From the NCBI GenBank assembly GCA_964347035.1, contig CAYFXE010000024.1, forward strand, positions 1-45,249: 45,249 bases of DNA. Reading direction: 5' to 3'. Shown here one piece after another: positions 7,877 through 16,055 of this stretch. The stretch is from CAYFXE01 sp964347035. GTDB taxonomy: Bacteria > Acidobacteriota > Aminicenantia > Aminicenantales > Aminicenantaceae. The notes under the pieces are model-generated. The model was not told the DNA's origin. It worked only from the letters and a program-made list of their open reading frames with translations, and did no database searches. Within the stretch, counting starts at the first letter, position 1. The number at the start of each line of letters is the position of its first letter. Made by a program: the position numbers and the translations under genes.

Positions 7877-10411
7877 TCAATGGATTTGAATAACACGCCT
7901 TCACGAGCCATGATAAAGGCTGGGTTTTTCAGCCCAGTGATATTCACGGCAATGTCTTGAGGACGGACGCTTTTTTGTGAGGAATAGCTGAGATACAGAG
8001 TGATCTTTTTTACTTTTCTGTCTAGATAGATCTTTTGGAGTGCGTCGCTTTCTGTCTCCTTCAAGACAGCCTCGACCTTTTTCTGGATGTTTTTCCAGTC
8101 CTCAGCAACATTCTTTCGTTTTTCCCCATGCAGGACATCTGAAACTTTTTGATTTCCTAGATCAATCGAGTAGACCAAAGTCTTGAGATCTTTGTGAAGC
8201 GATGGTTTCGAATCAGTCAGGCGTTCCAAGCCTAAGAATTTCAGCCCAGAGGGAAGACAGGAATTGAGACGGGATAGGAATTCATCCTCTGGTAAGATAT
8301 GCCCCGACTTGAATTCGAGAACCTCTCTTTTGCCCTCCATGCCTAGAGGCAGGGCGGGAAGGTAGGAAAGATTCATCTTCGGATGGAAGCCCTGAGAATG
8401 GATAATCGGAACTCCAGCTCGGCGGAAGCTCCGCTGGATTGCATTGTTTAGGTCGATATGAGAGAGATAACGCGCTTTGTTTTCTTTGGCATAAAAGGCT
8501 CGATAATGAATGACTTCGCCTGTCTCTTTCCCGAACAAAGGGAAACTTTCTTCAACGGTTCTAATGGGATCTTCGTCCCTTTCTTTTTCCATGGATTCAA
8601 AGATGCAGCCTTGGCAGGCTTGACAAGGGATTTCAAAACAGGAAGCTGTCGTTTTCTCGCTCTTGGCCTTTTCCAATTCCTGCCAGAGATAGGATTTCTT
8701 GATTCCTGTATCGATATGATCCCAAGGAAGAATTTCAGAATAATCCAGTGATCGGAGATAGCGCTGCCAATAGATCACTCGTGCTCGGAAAGCCTCATCC
8801 CAGATTTGAAAGGAGAAGAGATCTCTCCAGCTGTCAAAGCGGGCTCCCCTCAGCCAAGCCTCCACGAGGACACCGGTCAAATCTCTGTCGCCTCTGGAAA
8901 ATACAGCCTCGAGCAGAGAACTCTTAACGTAATGATCCTTAAACCTGACAAAACGATATTTTTTGAGGCGTGATTTGAGGAATCGATGCTTATCTTTTAA
9001 AATGTCTTCTTTTTCCATGCCTAGCCATTGGAAGGGAGTGTGAGGCTTAGGAATGAACGAGGAAATGCTGAGGTGAATTTTTGGTGCAGACTTCAGTGTT
9101 TTGTATCGCTTTAGCATGGACATTATCGATTATATTGAGGNNNNNNNNNNCCACGATCCCTTTTAAGTCTTCATCCCTTTCTGTGGGAAGTCCGACCATA
9201 AAATAGAGTTTGAGAAGCCTCCATCCCTGGGAGAATGAATTTTTTGTCGCCTCATAGATTTCGCTGTCTTCCAGATTTTTGTTGATGACCCGTCTCAGTC
9301 TTTCCGAACCGGTCTCCGGGACTAGCGTGAAACCGGTTTTCTTGACCTTGATGATGTTTCGCACGATATCTTCAGAAAGGCATCGAGGCCGCAATGAGGA
9401 AAGAGAGAGAGAAATTTTTTTCTTCTCTAATGTGTTCATCAGGATTTCGACGACATTATCGAGATAGGGATAGTCGCCGATGGAAAGGGATGTTAACGAA
9501 GCTTCTTCGTAACCTGTTGATCGTAAGCTTCTCAGGACATTCTCGATGACAAAAGAAGGATCTTTAACTCTGGAGGGAAAGTAGATGCTCGAAGCCTGAC
9601 AGAAGCGACATTTCTGAGGGCATCCACGCTCAACTTCAACAGCGACTCTATCGAAAACGACCTTCACACGGGGGACGACGATTCTATCAGGGAAGGGCGC
9701 CTTATCAAACGGAGCAAGAATTCTTTTGTGTACTTTTTCTGGCAAATCGGACTTCGGCCTGACAGGGCGAAGCGACGATTGTGTTGGTCGATAAGCAGTG
9801 TACAAAGAAGGGACATAGACGCCCTTTATATTTGCCAATTCTCTCAGGATCTGTTGTCTTTTCCTCCCCTGGGCTTTTAGCTCTGTGAACGCTGCGATGA
9901 TTTCTGGAAAAGCCTCTTCTCCGTCACCTACGAGGAAGAGATCGAAGATCTCCGCAACTGGCTCGGGATTGAAGGCAGCAGGACCTCCCGCCATAACCAG
10001 CGGATTTTTCGAATTCCGTTCCTTGTGGAGAAAGGGAATTCGGCCGAGATCCAGAATGGTCAGGATGTTGGAATAATTTAGTTCGTAGAGAAGAGAAAAG
10101 CCTAGGATATCGAATTCATAAAGCGGAATTTTGTTCTCGAGAGAAAAAAGTGGGACTTTATGTAATCTGAGCTTCGCTTCGAAATCGACCCAAGGAGCAA
10201 AGACTCTTTCGGCCAAAAAAGATGGATGTCTGTTCAGGATGTCGTAGAGAATTTTTAGTCCTAGATAGGACATCCCGATTTCATACAGGTCTGGAAAGAC
10301 AAGGGCAATCTTGGTCCGTACGGTTTGAGGATCTTTTTTAATTTCGTTCCATTCTCCGCCGAGGTATCGACCAGGTTTTTCTACCTGTTCCAATATCTTT
10401 TCCAGACTCAT
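7873..10411 (-). CDS. B12-type radical SAM protein fused to DUF2344 (TIGR03960/TIGR03936)
   Basis: One long gene split by an assembly gap at 9141-9150. The N-terminal half (from 10411) has a Rossmann-like B12-binding region with GMSYLGLKILYDILN and AGGPAAFNPEPVAEIFD, then a radical SAM core whose cluster motif ERGCPQKCRFC has cysteines at residues 264, 268 and 271. The C-terminal half (from about 9123) continues the core with HLSISSFIPKPHTPFQW and ends in the DUF2344 domain (HYRAFYAKENKARYLSHIDLNNAIQRS onward). This fused layout is a known family, commonly found next to cell-shape or ribosome-related genes; its substrate is unknown. Joining the contigs directly keeps frame and family spacing but places a TAA (9130-9132) three codons inside the left contig end. 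I treat this as an end-of-contig error, though a real disruption cannot be excluded. The ATG follows the rod-shape operon by about 200 bases. Confidence 0.85.
9141..9150. other. Assembly gap (10 N) inside the radical SAM gene
   Basis: The flanking ends share no overlap. Removing the Ns joins the two coding halves in one frame and gives a segment of about the family length, but with an in-frame TAA at 9130-9132 on the minus strand. Confidence 0.8.
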
Positions 10412-10517
10412 CGGGCTTCCTAATTCTTTCTTATTTTCACTGTTTTTAATTCACAAAGCAAGGGGACGTTCTCCAATAAACTACCTCTTCTGCGATAAGG
10501 ATGAGGAATACAGCATT

Positions 10518-10599
10518 GGGGTCAGACCTTAATAATTTTTTATTTCGATTCATCTTGTCATGTCTGCAGAAAAACTCAAATTATCAAGGTCTGACCCTG
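10518..10599. repeat. Palindromic MITE-like element with GGGGTCAGACCTT ends
   Basis: The left arm (GGGGTCAGACCTTAATAATTT, from 10518) and the reverse complement of the right arm (AGGGTCAGACCTTGATAATTT, ending about 10598) differ at only two of about 21 positions. The element is about 80 bases long, has no coding capacity and sits between rodA and the radical SAM gene, ending 12 bases from the rodA stop. Terminal inverted repeats and small size fit a non-autonomous mobile element or a REP-like sequence. A matching arm occurs at 23-35. Confidence 0.65.
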
Positions 10600-10610
10600 T
10601 TTTGTCTCCA

Positions 10611-11702
10611 TTAGACGTTGGCAAAACGCCGCATCTTCACGTTCAACACGAGGGAGACGCCCAGATAAGTCGTGAGGAGAGAAGATCCACCATAGCTTAG
10701 TAGAGGGAGAGGGATCCCGGCTATCGGAAAAAAGCCGATGACCATCAGGATGTTTATGAAGAATTGAGCAGCAATCATGATACCAACCATAAAGATGATG
10801 TAGACTCCTGACCTATCCCTTGACGCTTTCACAGATTGGAAGAGTCTCGACAGGAGAAGAAAATAGCTCAGTAAAACTGCAAAAATTCCTAGGAAGCCCA
10901 GCTCCTCTCCGACAACGGAAATGACAAAGTCCGTGTGTCTCGCTGGAAGAAATCTCAACTGGCTTTGTGATCCCTTTCTGTAGCCTTTTCCAAGGAAGCC
11001 TCCAGAACCGATGGCAATCTTCGATTGTTGGATGTGGTAACCTGCTCCTAAAGGATCCTGTCCAGGGAAGATAAGAGTGGTCAACCTCTCTTTTTGATAT
11101 TCTTTGAGGCCCAAGTTCCAAATGGTTATCCCGAAGAGCAATGCACAGACCAAGAGGATGATCAGGATCTTCCTGTTTAATCCCGCCAAGATAAAGGCTG
11201 CAAAAATGATAGGCGTATAACTCAAAGCTGTCCCAATGTCTGGTTGGAGGCTCACCAATACAACAGGAATCGCGATGATAATGGTGCTGAGCCACAGCTT
11301 TTTCCAAGTTAGATATCGATTCCTGAATTCAGCGAAAACATAGGTCAAAAAGAGGATAAGCGCTACCTTCATAAGCTCTGATGGCTGCACTTGGAAGAAA
11401 GGAAATTTTATCCAGCCTTTAGTGCCCGAGACGACCTTACCGAAGAAGAGAACCCAACCGAGCAAAATAATCAGAAAGATATAGAGATAAATTGAGTAGG
11501 TCACGAGGAACTTATAATCTATCGAAATAAGCAAAACCAGAGCCACAGAGCTTATGATGATCCATATTATCTGTTTGAGATAATAATTTCCGGGCAAATA
11601 ATGGGATCCGCTGTAGACAATGAATACTCCCAGGAAGGAATTGAAGAGCAGATAGATGATGAGAATCCAATCGATATTTTGTAACTGGCGTCTATCAATC
11701 AT
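10611..11702 (-). CDS. rodA: Rod shape-determining protein RodA (SEDS glycosyltransferase)
   Basis: A 363-residue SEDS protein with about ten membrane helices; RodA polymerises lipid II into glycan strands for side-wall growth together with PBP2. Family landmarks are GWIKFPFFQVQPSELMKVALI in the middle, LQPDIGTALSY (with the key aspartate), LPARHTDFVISVVGEELGF and the C-terminal GIPLPLLSYGGSS. A start at 11756 is possible by frame, but the ATG at 11702 is preferred: it overlaps the last 8 bases of mrdA, as in translationally coupled genes, and begins directly with the conserved RRQLQNIDWILI segment. It is the last gene of the mreBCD-mrdA-rodA operon, and the short palindromic element follows it. 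Confidence 0.93.
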   Translation of the reverse strand: MIDRRQLQNIDWILIIYLLFNSFLGVFIVYSGSHYLPGNYYLKQIIWIIISSVALVLLISIDYKFLVTYSIYLYIFLIILLGWVLFFGKVVSGTKGWIKFPFFQVQPSELMKVALILFLTYVFAEFRNRYLTWKKLWLSTIIIAIPVVLVSLQPDIGTALSYTPIIFAAFILAGLNRKILIILLVCALLFGITIWNLGLKEYQKERLTTLIFPGQDPLGAGYHIQQSKIAIGSGGFLGKGYRKGSQSQLRFLPARHTDFVISVVGEELGFLGIFAVLLSYFLLLSRLFQSVKASRDRSGVYIIFMVGIMIAAQFFINILMVIGFFPIAGIPLPLLSYGGSSLLTTYLGVSLVLNVKMRRFANV

Positions 11703-13506
11703 ATTTATTTTTGTAAAGATCAAAGATTCTTCTGGCAACAGGGGCCGCTGTGGCACCCCCCATTCCCCCGTACTCCACCAACACTGTCACGACGATCTGC
11801 GGGTTATCCTTTGGCCCAAAGCCTGTAAACCAAGAATGAGTTTTGATCCTTTGGTCTTTCTCCAAAAGCTCTTTAGCTTTGGCCGTGCTGACAACCTGAG
11901 TCGATCCCGTTTTTCCGCAGATATTGAAACCTGAAATCTTCGCCCCCCTTCCAGTTCCGCCTTCGTTAACAGATTTCCACATTCCCATTATAACTTTTTC
12001 AAAAGAGGATGGACTCATCTCTACGGCCTGTATCTTGGGTTGGTTGTCCCTTTTTGATAGAGGTTGGTTCTCTGTGGATTTGAGGATATGAGGAGTCACC
12101 GCTATTCCTCTGTTCGCGATGAGTGCTGTTTGAACAGCGACCTGTAAAGGAGTCACCAGGAGTGGTCCCTGACCGATGGAGACGGAGATGGTCTCCCCTG
12201 GATACCAGGGCTCTTTCTTGACTAGCTGTTTCCACTCCGGACTGGGGACGAGGCCGGCTTTTTCCCCAGGAAGATCCACTCCTGTTCTGGATCCGAAACC
12301 CAGCAAAGAGGCATAGCGGTGAATAGCCTCAATGCCCAATCGTTTTCCCAGCTGATAGAAATAAATATTGCAGGAGTTCTGAATCCCGGAGTAGAGGTTC
12401 ATGGCTCCGTGACCTGGCCTAAACCAGCAGCCAAAAGGATGGCCGTAGATACGGGTGTGTCCACTGCAATAAAAGGATGTCCCCTCGTTGATGACTCCGG
12501 ACTCGAGTGCAGCCAAAGCCATGGTCAGCTTGAATACAGAACCTGGTGAATAAAGCCCTCTTAAGGCTCTGTTTTCAAGAGGAAATTCAGGACTCTGGAT
12601 AAGGGCCTGCCACTCCTCGGGTGTGAAGCGGTTGATGAATTTGTTGGGATCAAAAGTCGGATAACTGGCAAGTGCCAGTATCTCTCCACTTTTCGCATCT
12701 AAAGCCACTACAGAACCTTCTTTCCCCTCTAGAAGTTCCTCTGTTCTTTTCTGGATCTCGAGGTCTAAGGTCAGATGAAGAGTTTTTCCTTGAACAGGGT
12801 CCTTCCTGGTTATTTCCCCCATTCTTCTTCCTAAGCTGTCGACGATTTCAAGAATTCTTCCGTTTGTTCCCTCGAGGAGGTCGTCATATTGCTTTTCTAT
12901 TCCGATGCGACCGATGAGGTCTCCTAACTGGCGGTCCGGATACAGACCACTCTGGATGTCTTCAGGGGATAGTTCTTGGAGATATCCCAAAACATGAGCG
13001 GCGAGCTGGCCATGAGGATAAAACCTTTTTGGTTCTAGTTGGAGGATTAATTCAGGCAGTTCTAATTTTCTGGCTTCGATGTGAGACACTTCCTCGAAGG
13101 ATAGATTGTCCTTGACGACTATGGGATAAGAAAGGGGGAAGGATTTGTATTTTTGAATTCTTTCCTGGAGGACATTTTTCTCGAGATTCAAGAGCCTGGC
13201 AATTTTTTGACAGGAGTCCTCAAAATCCTTGCAATTTTCTCTTATGATAGAGGCTCGGAAGGAGGCGACATTCTTTGCCAAAATTTGACCATTCCGATCC
13301 TTTATCAATCCTCGCTGACAGGGAATTGTGACTTCCCTGGTCCGGTTGGACTCGGATAACCTCCAATACTTCTTATGATCAAGAATCTGTATCTTCCAGA
13401 AGCTCAACAGCAGCAGGACTAAGAGAAGGCCCACCGCCAAATAAACTTTCAGAGCCCGACGCTGAATCAAGGTAAGTTCTTCGTAGATACTGCTTTCTTC
13501 CATCAT
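11695..13506 (-). CDS. mrdA: Penicillin-binding protein 2 (peptidoglycan transpeptidase)
   Basis: A 603-residue class B penicillin-binding protein that cross-links peptidoglycan during elongation, paired with RodA. One N-terminal membrane anchor (about residues 20-38) is followed by the dimerisation/pedestal domain (RGLIKDRNGQILAKN near residues 65-80) and the transpeptidase domain. Active-site motifs are all visible: SVFK with Ser323 and Lys326, SCN at 378-380 and KTG at 532-534. The length is typical of the family. The ATG overlaps the mreD stop by four bases, indicating coupled translation. The C-terminus overlaps the rodA start. Confidence 0.95.
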   Translation of the reverse strand: MMEESSIYEELTLIQRRALKVYLAVGLLLVLLLLSFWKIQILDHKKYWRLSESNRTREVTIPCQRGLIKDRNGQILAKNVASFRASIIRENCKDFEDSCQKIARLLNLEKNVLQERIQKYKSFPLSYPIVVKDNLSFEEVSHIEARKLELPELILQLEPKRFYPHGQLAAHVLGYLQELSPEDIQSGLYPDRQLGDLIGRIGIEKQYDDLLEGTNGRILEIVDSLGRRMGEITRKDPVQGKTLHLTLDLEIQKRTEELLEGKEGSVVALDAKSGEILALASYPTFDPNKFINRFTPEEWQALIQSPEFPLENRALRGLYSPGSVFKLTMALAALESGVINEGTSFYCSGHTRIYGHPFGCWFRPGHGAMNLYSGIQNSCNIYFYQLGKRLGIEAIHRYASLLGFGSRTGVDLPGEKAGLVPSPEWKQLVKKEPWYPGETISVSIGQGPLLVTPLQVAVQTALIANRGIAVTPHILKSTENQPLSKRDNQPKIQAVEMSPSSFEKVIMGMWKSVNEGGTGRGAKISGFNICGKTGSTQVVSTAKAKELLEKDQRIKTHSWFTGFGPKDNPQIVVTVLVEYGGMGGATAAPVARRIFDLYKNKYD

Positions 13507-13991
13507 CCTGACTGTAATGAGAAAAATTTGATTTTATTCAGGAGGAAAAAGAGGACACTTCCTAACACAGATGTTATCAGTGGCTGGAGAGAGTAAAGAG
13601 TCCTTCCCAAAAAGATCTTTTCCGAAAAGATAAACGAGGAGAGGAAAGCCCAAAGGAGGAATTCAACACTGAGTAAGATCAGGATGAAAAAGAAGTTACG
13701 AACATAAGAAGCGACATCGATCTTTTTGGCGATGTGCCCGGCGAGAAACCCCAGAATCGTTTTGGACAGGCCAGCCACTCCGAAAACTCCCAAAGAGAAA
13801 GCATCCTGGATAAGACCGCAGGCCGCGCCTAGACAAGAACCATAGATTGCCCCTCTTCGCATGGCGAAATAGATCACGATCAACCCGAAAATGTTGAATA
13901 ATTGAATAAGTGAAAAGGAGATTCTCTTCAGCGCAAGATAAAACAGGAAGGCCAACAGGATGCCGGCAACGACATGGATGAATTCTTTCAT
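13503..13991 (-). CDS. mreD: Rod shape-determining protein MreD
   Basis: A 162-residue, very hydrophobic protein with about five membrane helices, matching MreD in size and in position between mreC and mrdA. MreD helps couple the cytoplasmic MreB filaments to the periplasmic wall synthases through MreC. The sequence is poorly conserved in general; recognisable features are the small GSCLGAACGLIQDAFSLGVFGVAGLSKTILGFLAG stretch in the middle, read here at about residues 50-85. It starts 10 bases after mreC and its stop overlaps the mrdA start. Confidence 0.88.
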   Translation of the reverse strand: MKEFIHVVAGILLAFLFYLALKRISFSLIQLFNIFGLIVIYFAMRRGAIYGSCLGAACGLIQDAFSLGVFGVAGLSKTILGFLAGHIAKKIDVASYVRNFFFILILLSVEFLLWAFLSSFIFSEKIFLGRTLYSLQPLITSVLGSVLFFLLNKIKFFSLQSG

Positions 13992-14001
13992 GTAAAAAAG
14001 C

Positions 14002-14835
14002 CTAATAGAGATCCGTCGGTCCTATCCTGAGTACAGCTACTGGTTCCAACTGTCGAAAGTCGAAATAAGGTTTGACTTTGATATCGTGAAAAAGAGAGAT
14101 TGTTCGAGTTAAGGAAACGACCTGGCCTACGGGAATTCCACTGGGAAATATTCCATCGAAGCCCGAAGTGAAAAGAGTCTCGTCCTCGTAAAGTTCCTCG
14201 TTCGTCGACAGAATATAATTCAGCACACATCCGCCTCGACCATCCCCGCTGACAATGCCTTGGACTTGGTTTTCTTGAGAATAGACACTGACACCGCTTT
14301 CTGAATCAGTGATGAGCTGAACTCTGGATTCTTTGATGGATATCGGACCAATCACTCTTCCTACCAGATGACCATGTTTATCCACAACCACCATATTTTT
14401 TTTTATCCCATCTATGGTCCCTTTATTGATGATGACAGATTTGTAGACATTACTGTGATCTAATCCGATGACTCGTGCTGCCAGGATGTTTTGATCGATT
14501 TCAGACAATCTTCCTCTCATGTCTTTCTCTGCCAACAGATTCCTCAGCGCCTTGCGGAGAAGATCGTTTTCCTGTTTCAGAGAAAAAATTTCTTCCTGCA
14601 GTCTCTTATTATTTTTCTTGACATCCTTGAGATAAAAATAACCATTCCAGAAATCACTCACTTTTTGGAAAAAAGAAGCGAGGCCATGCTGGAGCGGAGA
14701 AAAAACGGAAAAAACAGCTCTCTCGAAATAGTTGTTTTCTTCAAGTGGAACTTGGATAGAAATCAGGACAAGCTGGATAAGTACCAGGGCTAACAGGATG
14801 AGCAGGCTTTTTCTTTCTTTAAGGAAAAGGGACAT
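14002..14835 (-). CDS. mreC: Rod shape-determining protein MreC
   Basis: A 277-residue protein with one N-terminal membrane helix (about residues 10-30), a coiled coil at about residues 68-105 rich in heptad leucines, and a periplasmic beta-barrel domain. The family landmarks ILAARVIGLDHSNVYKSVIINKG and SGVSVYSQENQVQGIVSGDGRG are present. MreC acts as a scaffold between MreB, MreD and the PBP2-RodA pair, activating PBP2. The gene lies 14 bases downstream of mreB and 10 bases upstream of mreD, in the canonical operon order. Confidence 0.93.
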   Translation of the reverse strand: MSLFLKERKSLLILLALVLIQLVLISIQVPLEENNYFERAVFSVFSPLQHGLASFFQKVSDFWNGYFYLKDVKKNNKRLQEEIFSLKQENDLLRKALRNLLAEKDMRGRLSEIDQNILAARVIGLDHSNVYKSVIINKGTIDGIKKNMVVVDKHGHLVGRVIGPISIKESRVQLITDSESGVSVYSQENQVQGIVSGDGRGGCVLNYILSTNEELYEDETLFTSGFDGIFPSGIPVGQVVSLTRTISLFHDIKVKPYFDFRQLEPVAVLRIGPTDLY

Positions 14836-14849
14836 CCAAATTTTTCAGG

Positions 14850-15881
14850 TTAAATCAGAGAGATCTTTTTTAGTAACGGTAGATCATCCAACATTTTTCC
14901 TGCGCCAAGAACAACTGTAGCCAAAGGATCATCGGTGATAAAAACAGGAAGCTGTGTTTCTTCCCGAATTCTTTTATCTACATTCTTAAGGAGCGCTCCA
15001 CCTCCTGTGAGCACAATCCCTCTATCGATGATATCAGCAGATAATTCAGGCGGAGTTTTTTCCAAGGCGATCCGGATGGCTCCGATTATGGAGGAGACGA
15101 CATCTTCCAGCGCTTCTCTGATTTCTTGGTCGTCAACAACGATAGTTTTGGGAATCCCTTCCTTAAGATCTCTCCCTTTTATGTCGAGTGTTATCTGCTC
15201 GGCGAGCGGATAAGCCGATCCGATCTGTATCTTAACTTGTTCGGCGGTTTTTTCACCGATGAGCAAGTTGTATTTCTTTTTTATGTATTGGATGATGGAC
15301 TCGTCCATCTCATTCCCCGCAATCCGGATGGAATGGTTGAACACGATGCCGTCGAGAGAGATCACGGCAATATCGGTTGTTCCTCCTCCTATATCAACGA
15401 TCATATTGCCTGTCGGTTCAGAAATCGGTAGACCTGCTCCCACAGAGGCGGACATGGGCTGTTCAACAAGAAAGACTTCTGAGGCTTTGGCTCGCATGGC
15501 CACGTCCTTGACGGCACGTCGTTCGACTTGGGTGATTCCGGTGGGAATGCCGATGACGATCCTCGGCCTTATCAGGAAGCCTCTGTTGTTTGTTGATTTT
15601 TTTATGAAGTAGTCGAGCATTTTCTCAGCGATTTCGAAGTCAGCAATGACTCCGTCCCGCATGGGTTTGATAACCAGGACATTGGCCGGGGTTTTTCCCA
15701 ACATCTCCTTGGCTCTTTTCCCAACAGCCTCGGGTTTGCCGTTGGATCTGTTAACCACAACAATCGACGGCTCCTGAACGATGATGCCCCTTCCTTTTAG
15801 GTAGACAAGGGTGTTTGCTGTGCCCAAGTCGACGGCGAGATCACAAAAAAGGCTCCCTTTAAGCCAACGGAGGAAACTCAT
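14850..15881 (-). CDS. mreB: Rod shape-determining protein MreB (bacterial actin)
   Basis: A 343-residue actin-fold ATPase that forms curved filaments under the membrane and directs side-wall synthesis. Nucleotide-binding motifs are clear: phosphate 1 loop VDLGTANTLVY (residues 17-27), phosphate 2 loop VDIGGGTTDIAVIS, and the adenosine segment IVLTGGGALLKNVD. An N-terminal amphipathic or hydrophobic stretch (SFLRWLKGSLF) could bind the membrane. First gene of the mreBCD-mrdA-rodA operon, divergent from the second OPT gene with a 174-base spacer containing promoters for both directions. An AGAGGA lies about a dozen bases before the ATG. Confidence 0.96.
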   Translation of the reverse strand: MSFLRWLKGSLFCDLAVDLGTANTLVYLKGRGIIVQEPSIVVVNRSNGKPEAVGKRAKEMLGKTPANVLVIKPMRDGVIADFEIAEKMLDYFIKKSTNNRGFLIRPRIVIGIPTGITQVERRAVKDVAMRAKASEVFLVEQPMSASVGAGLPISEPTGNMIVDIGGGTTDIAVISLDGIVFNHSIRIAGNEMDESIIQYIKKKYNLLIGEKTAEQVKIQIGSAYPLAEQITLDIKGRDLKEGIPKTIVVDDQEIREALEDVVSSIIGAIRIALEKTPPELSADIIDRGIVLTGGGALLKNVDKRIREETQLPVFITDDPLATVVLGAGKMLDDLPLLKKISLI

Positions 15882-15925
15882 CGTATCTTTTTTATCCTCT
15901 GTTTGTTATATTTATCACATTTTTA

Positions 15926-15954
15926 ATTATCAGGCAAATAAAAAATGTCGTAAA
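15926..15954 (-). promoter_or_regulatory. Candidate promoter of the mre operon
   Basis: On the minus strand TTTACG (15949-15954), a 17-base spacer and GATAAT (15926-15931) precede mreB by about 45 bases. Each box matches consensus imperfectly (4 and 5 of 6), so the call is tentative. Confidence 0.3.
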
Positions 15955-15991
15955 TAAGCATTTCCCAAAACGTCCGCGATTTTATTTTTTC

Positions 15992-16021
15992 TTGACTTTT
16001 TACTAACTAGAAAGATATATT
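15992..16021 (+). promoter_or_regulatory. Promoter of the second OPT gene
   Basis: TTGACT (15992-15997), an 18-base spacer and TATATT (16016-16021) lie 34 bases before the ATG at 16056. Confidence 0.5.
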
Positions 16022-16055
16022 TCAGAGAAATTAAGCTCAAGAGAAGGAGGCAGTG

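Noticed and set aside
9047..9126. End of the upstream radical SAM frame after the gap (reading LNIIDNVHAK onward to a stop)
   Set aside because: It is out of frame with the family sequence; the frame with IHLSISSFIPKPHTPFQW is the real continuation.
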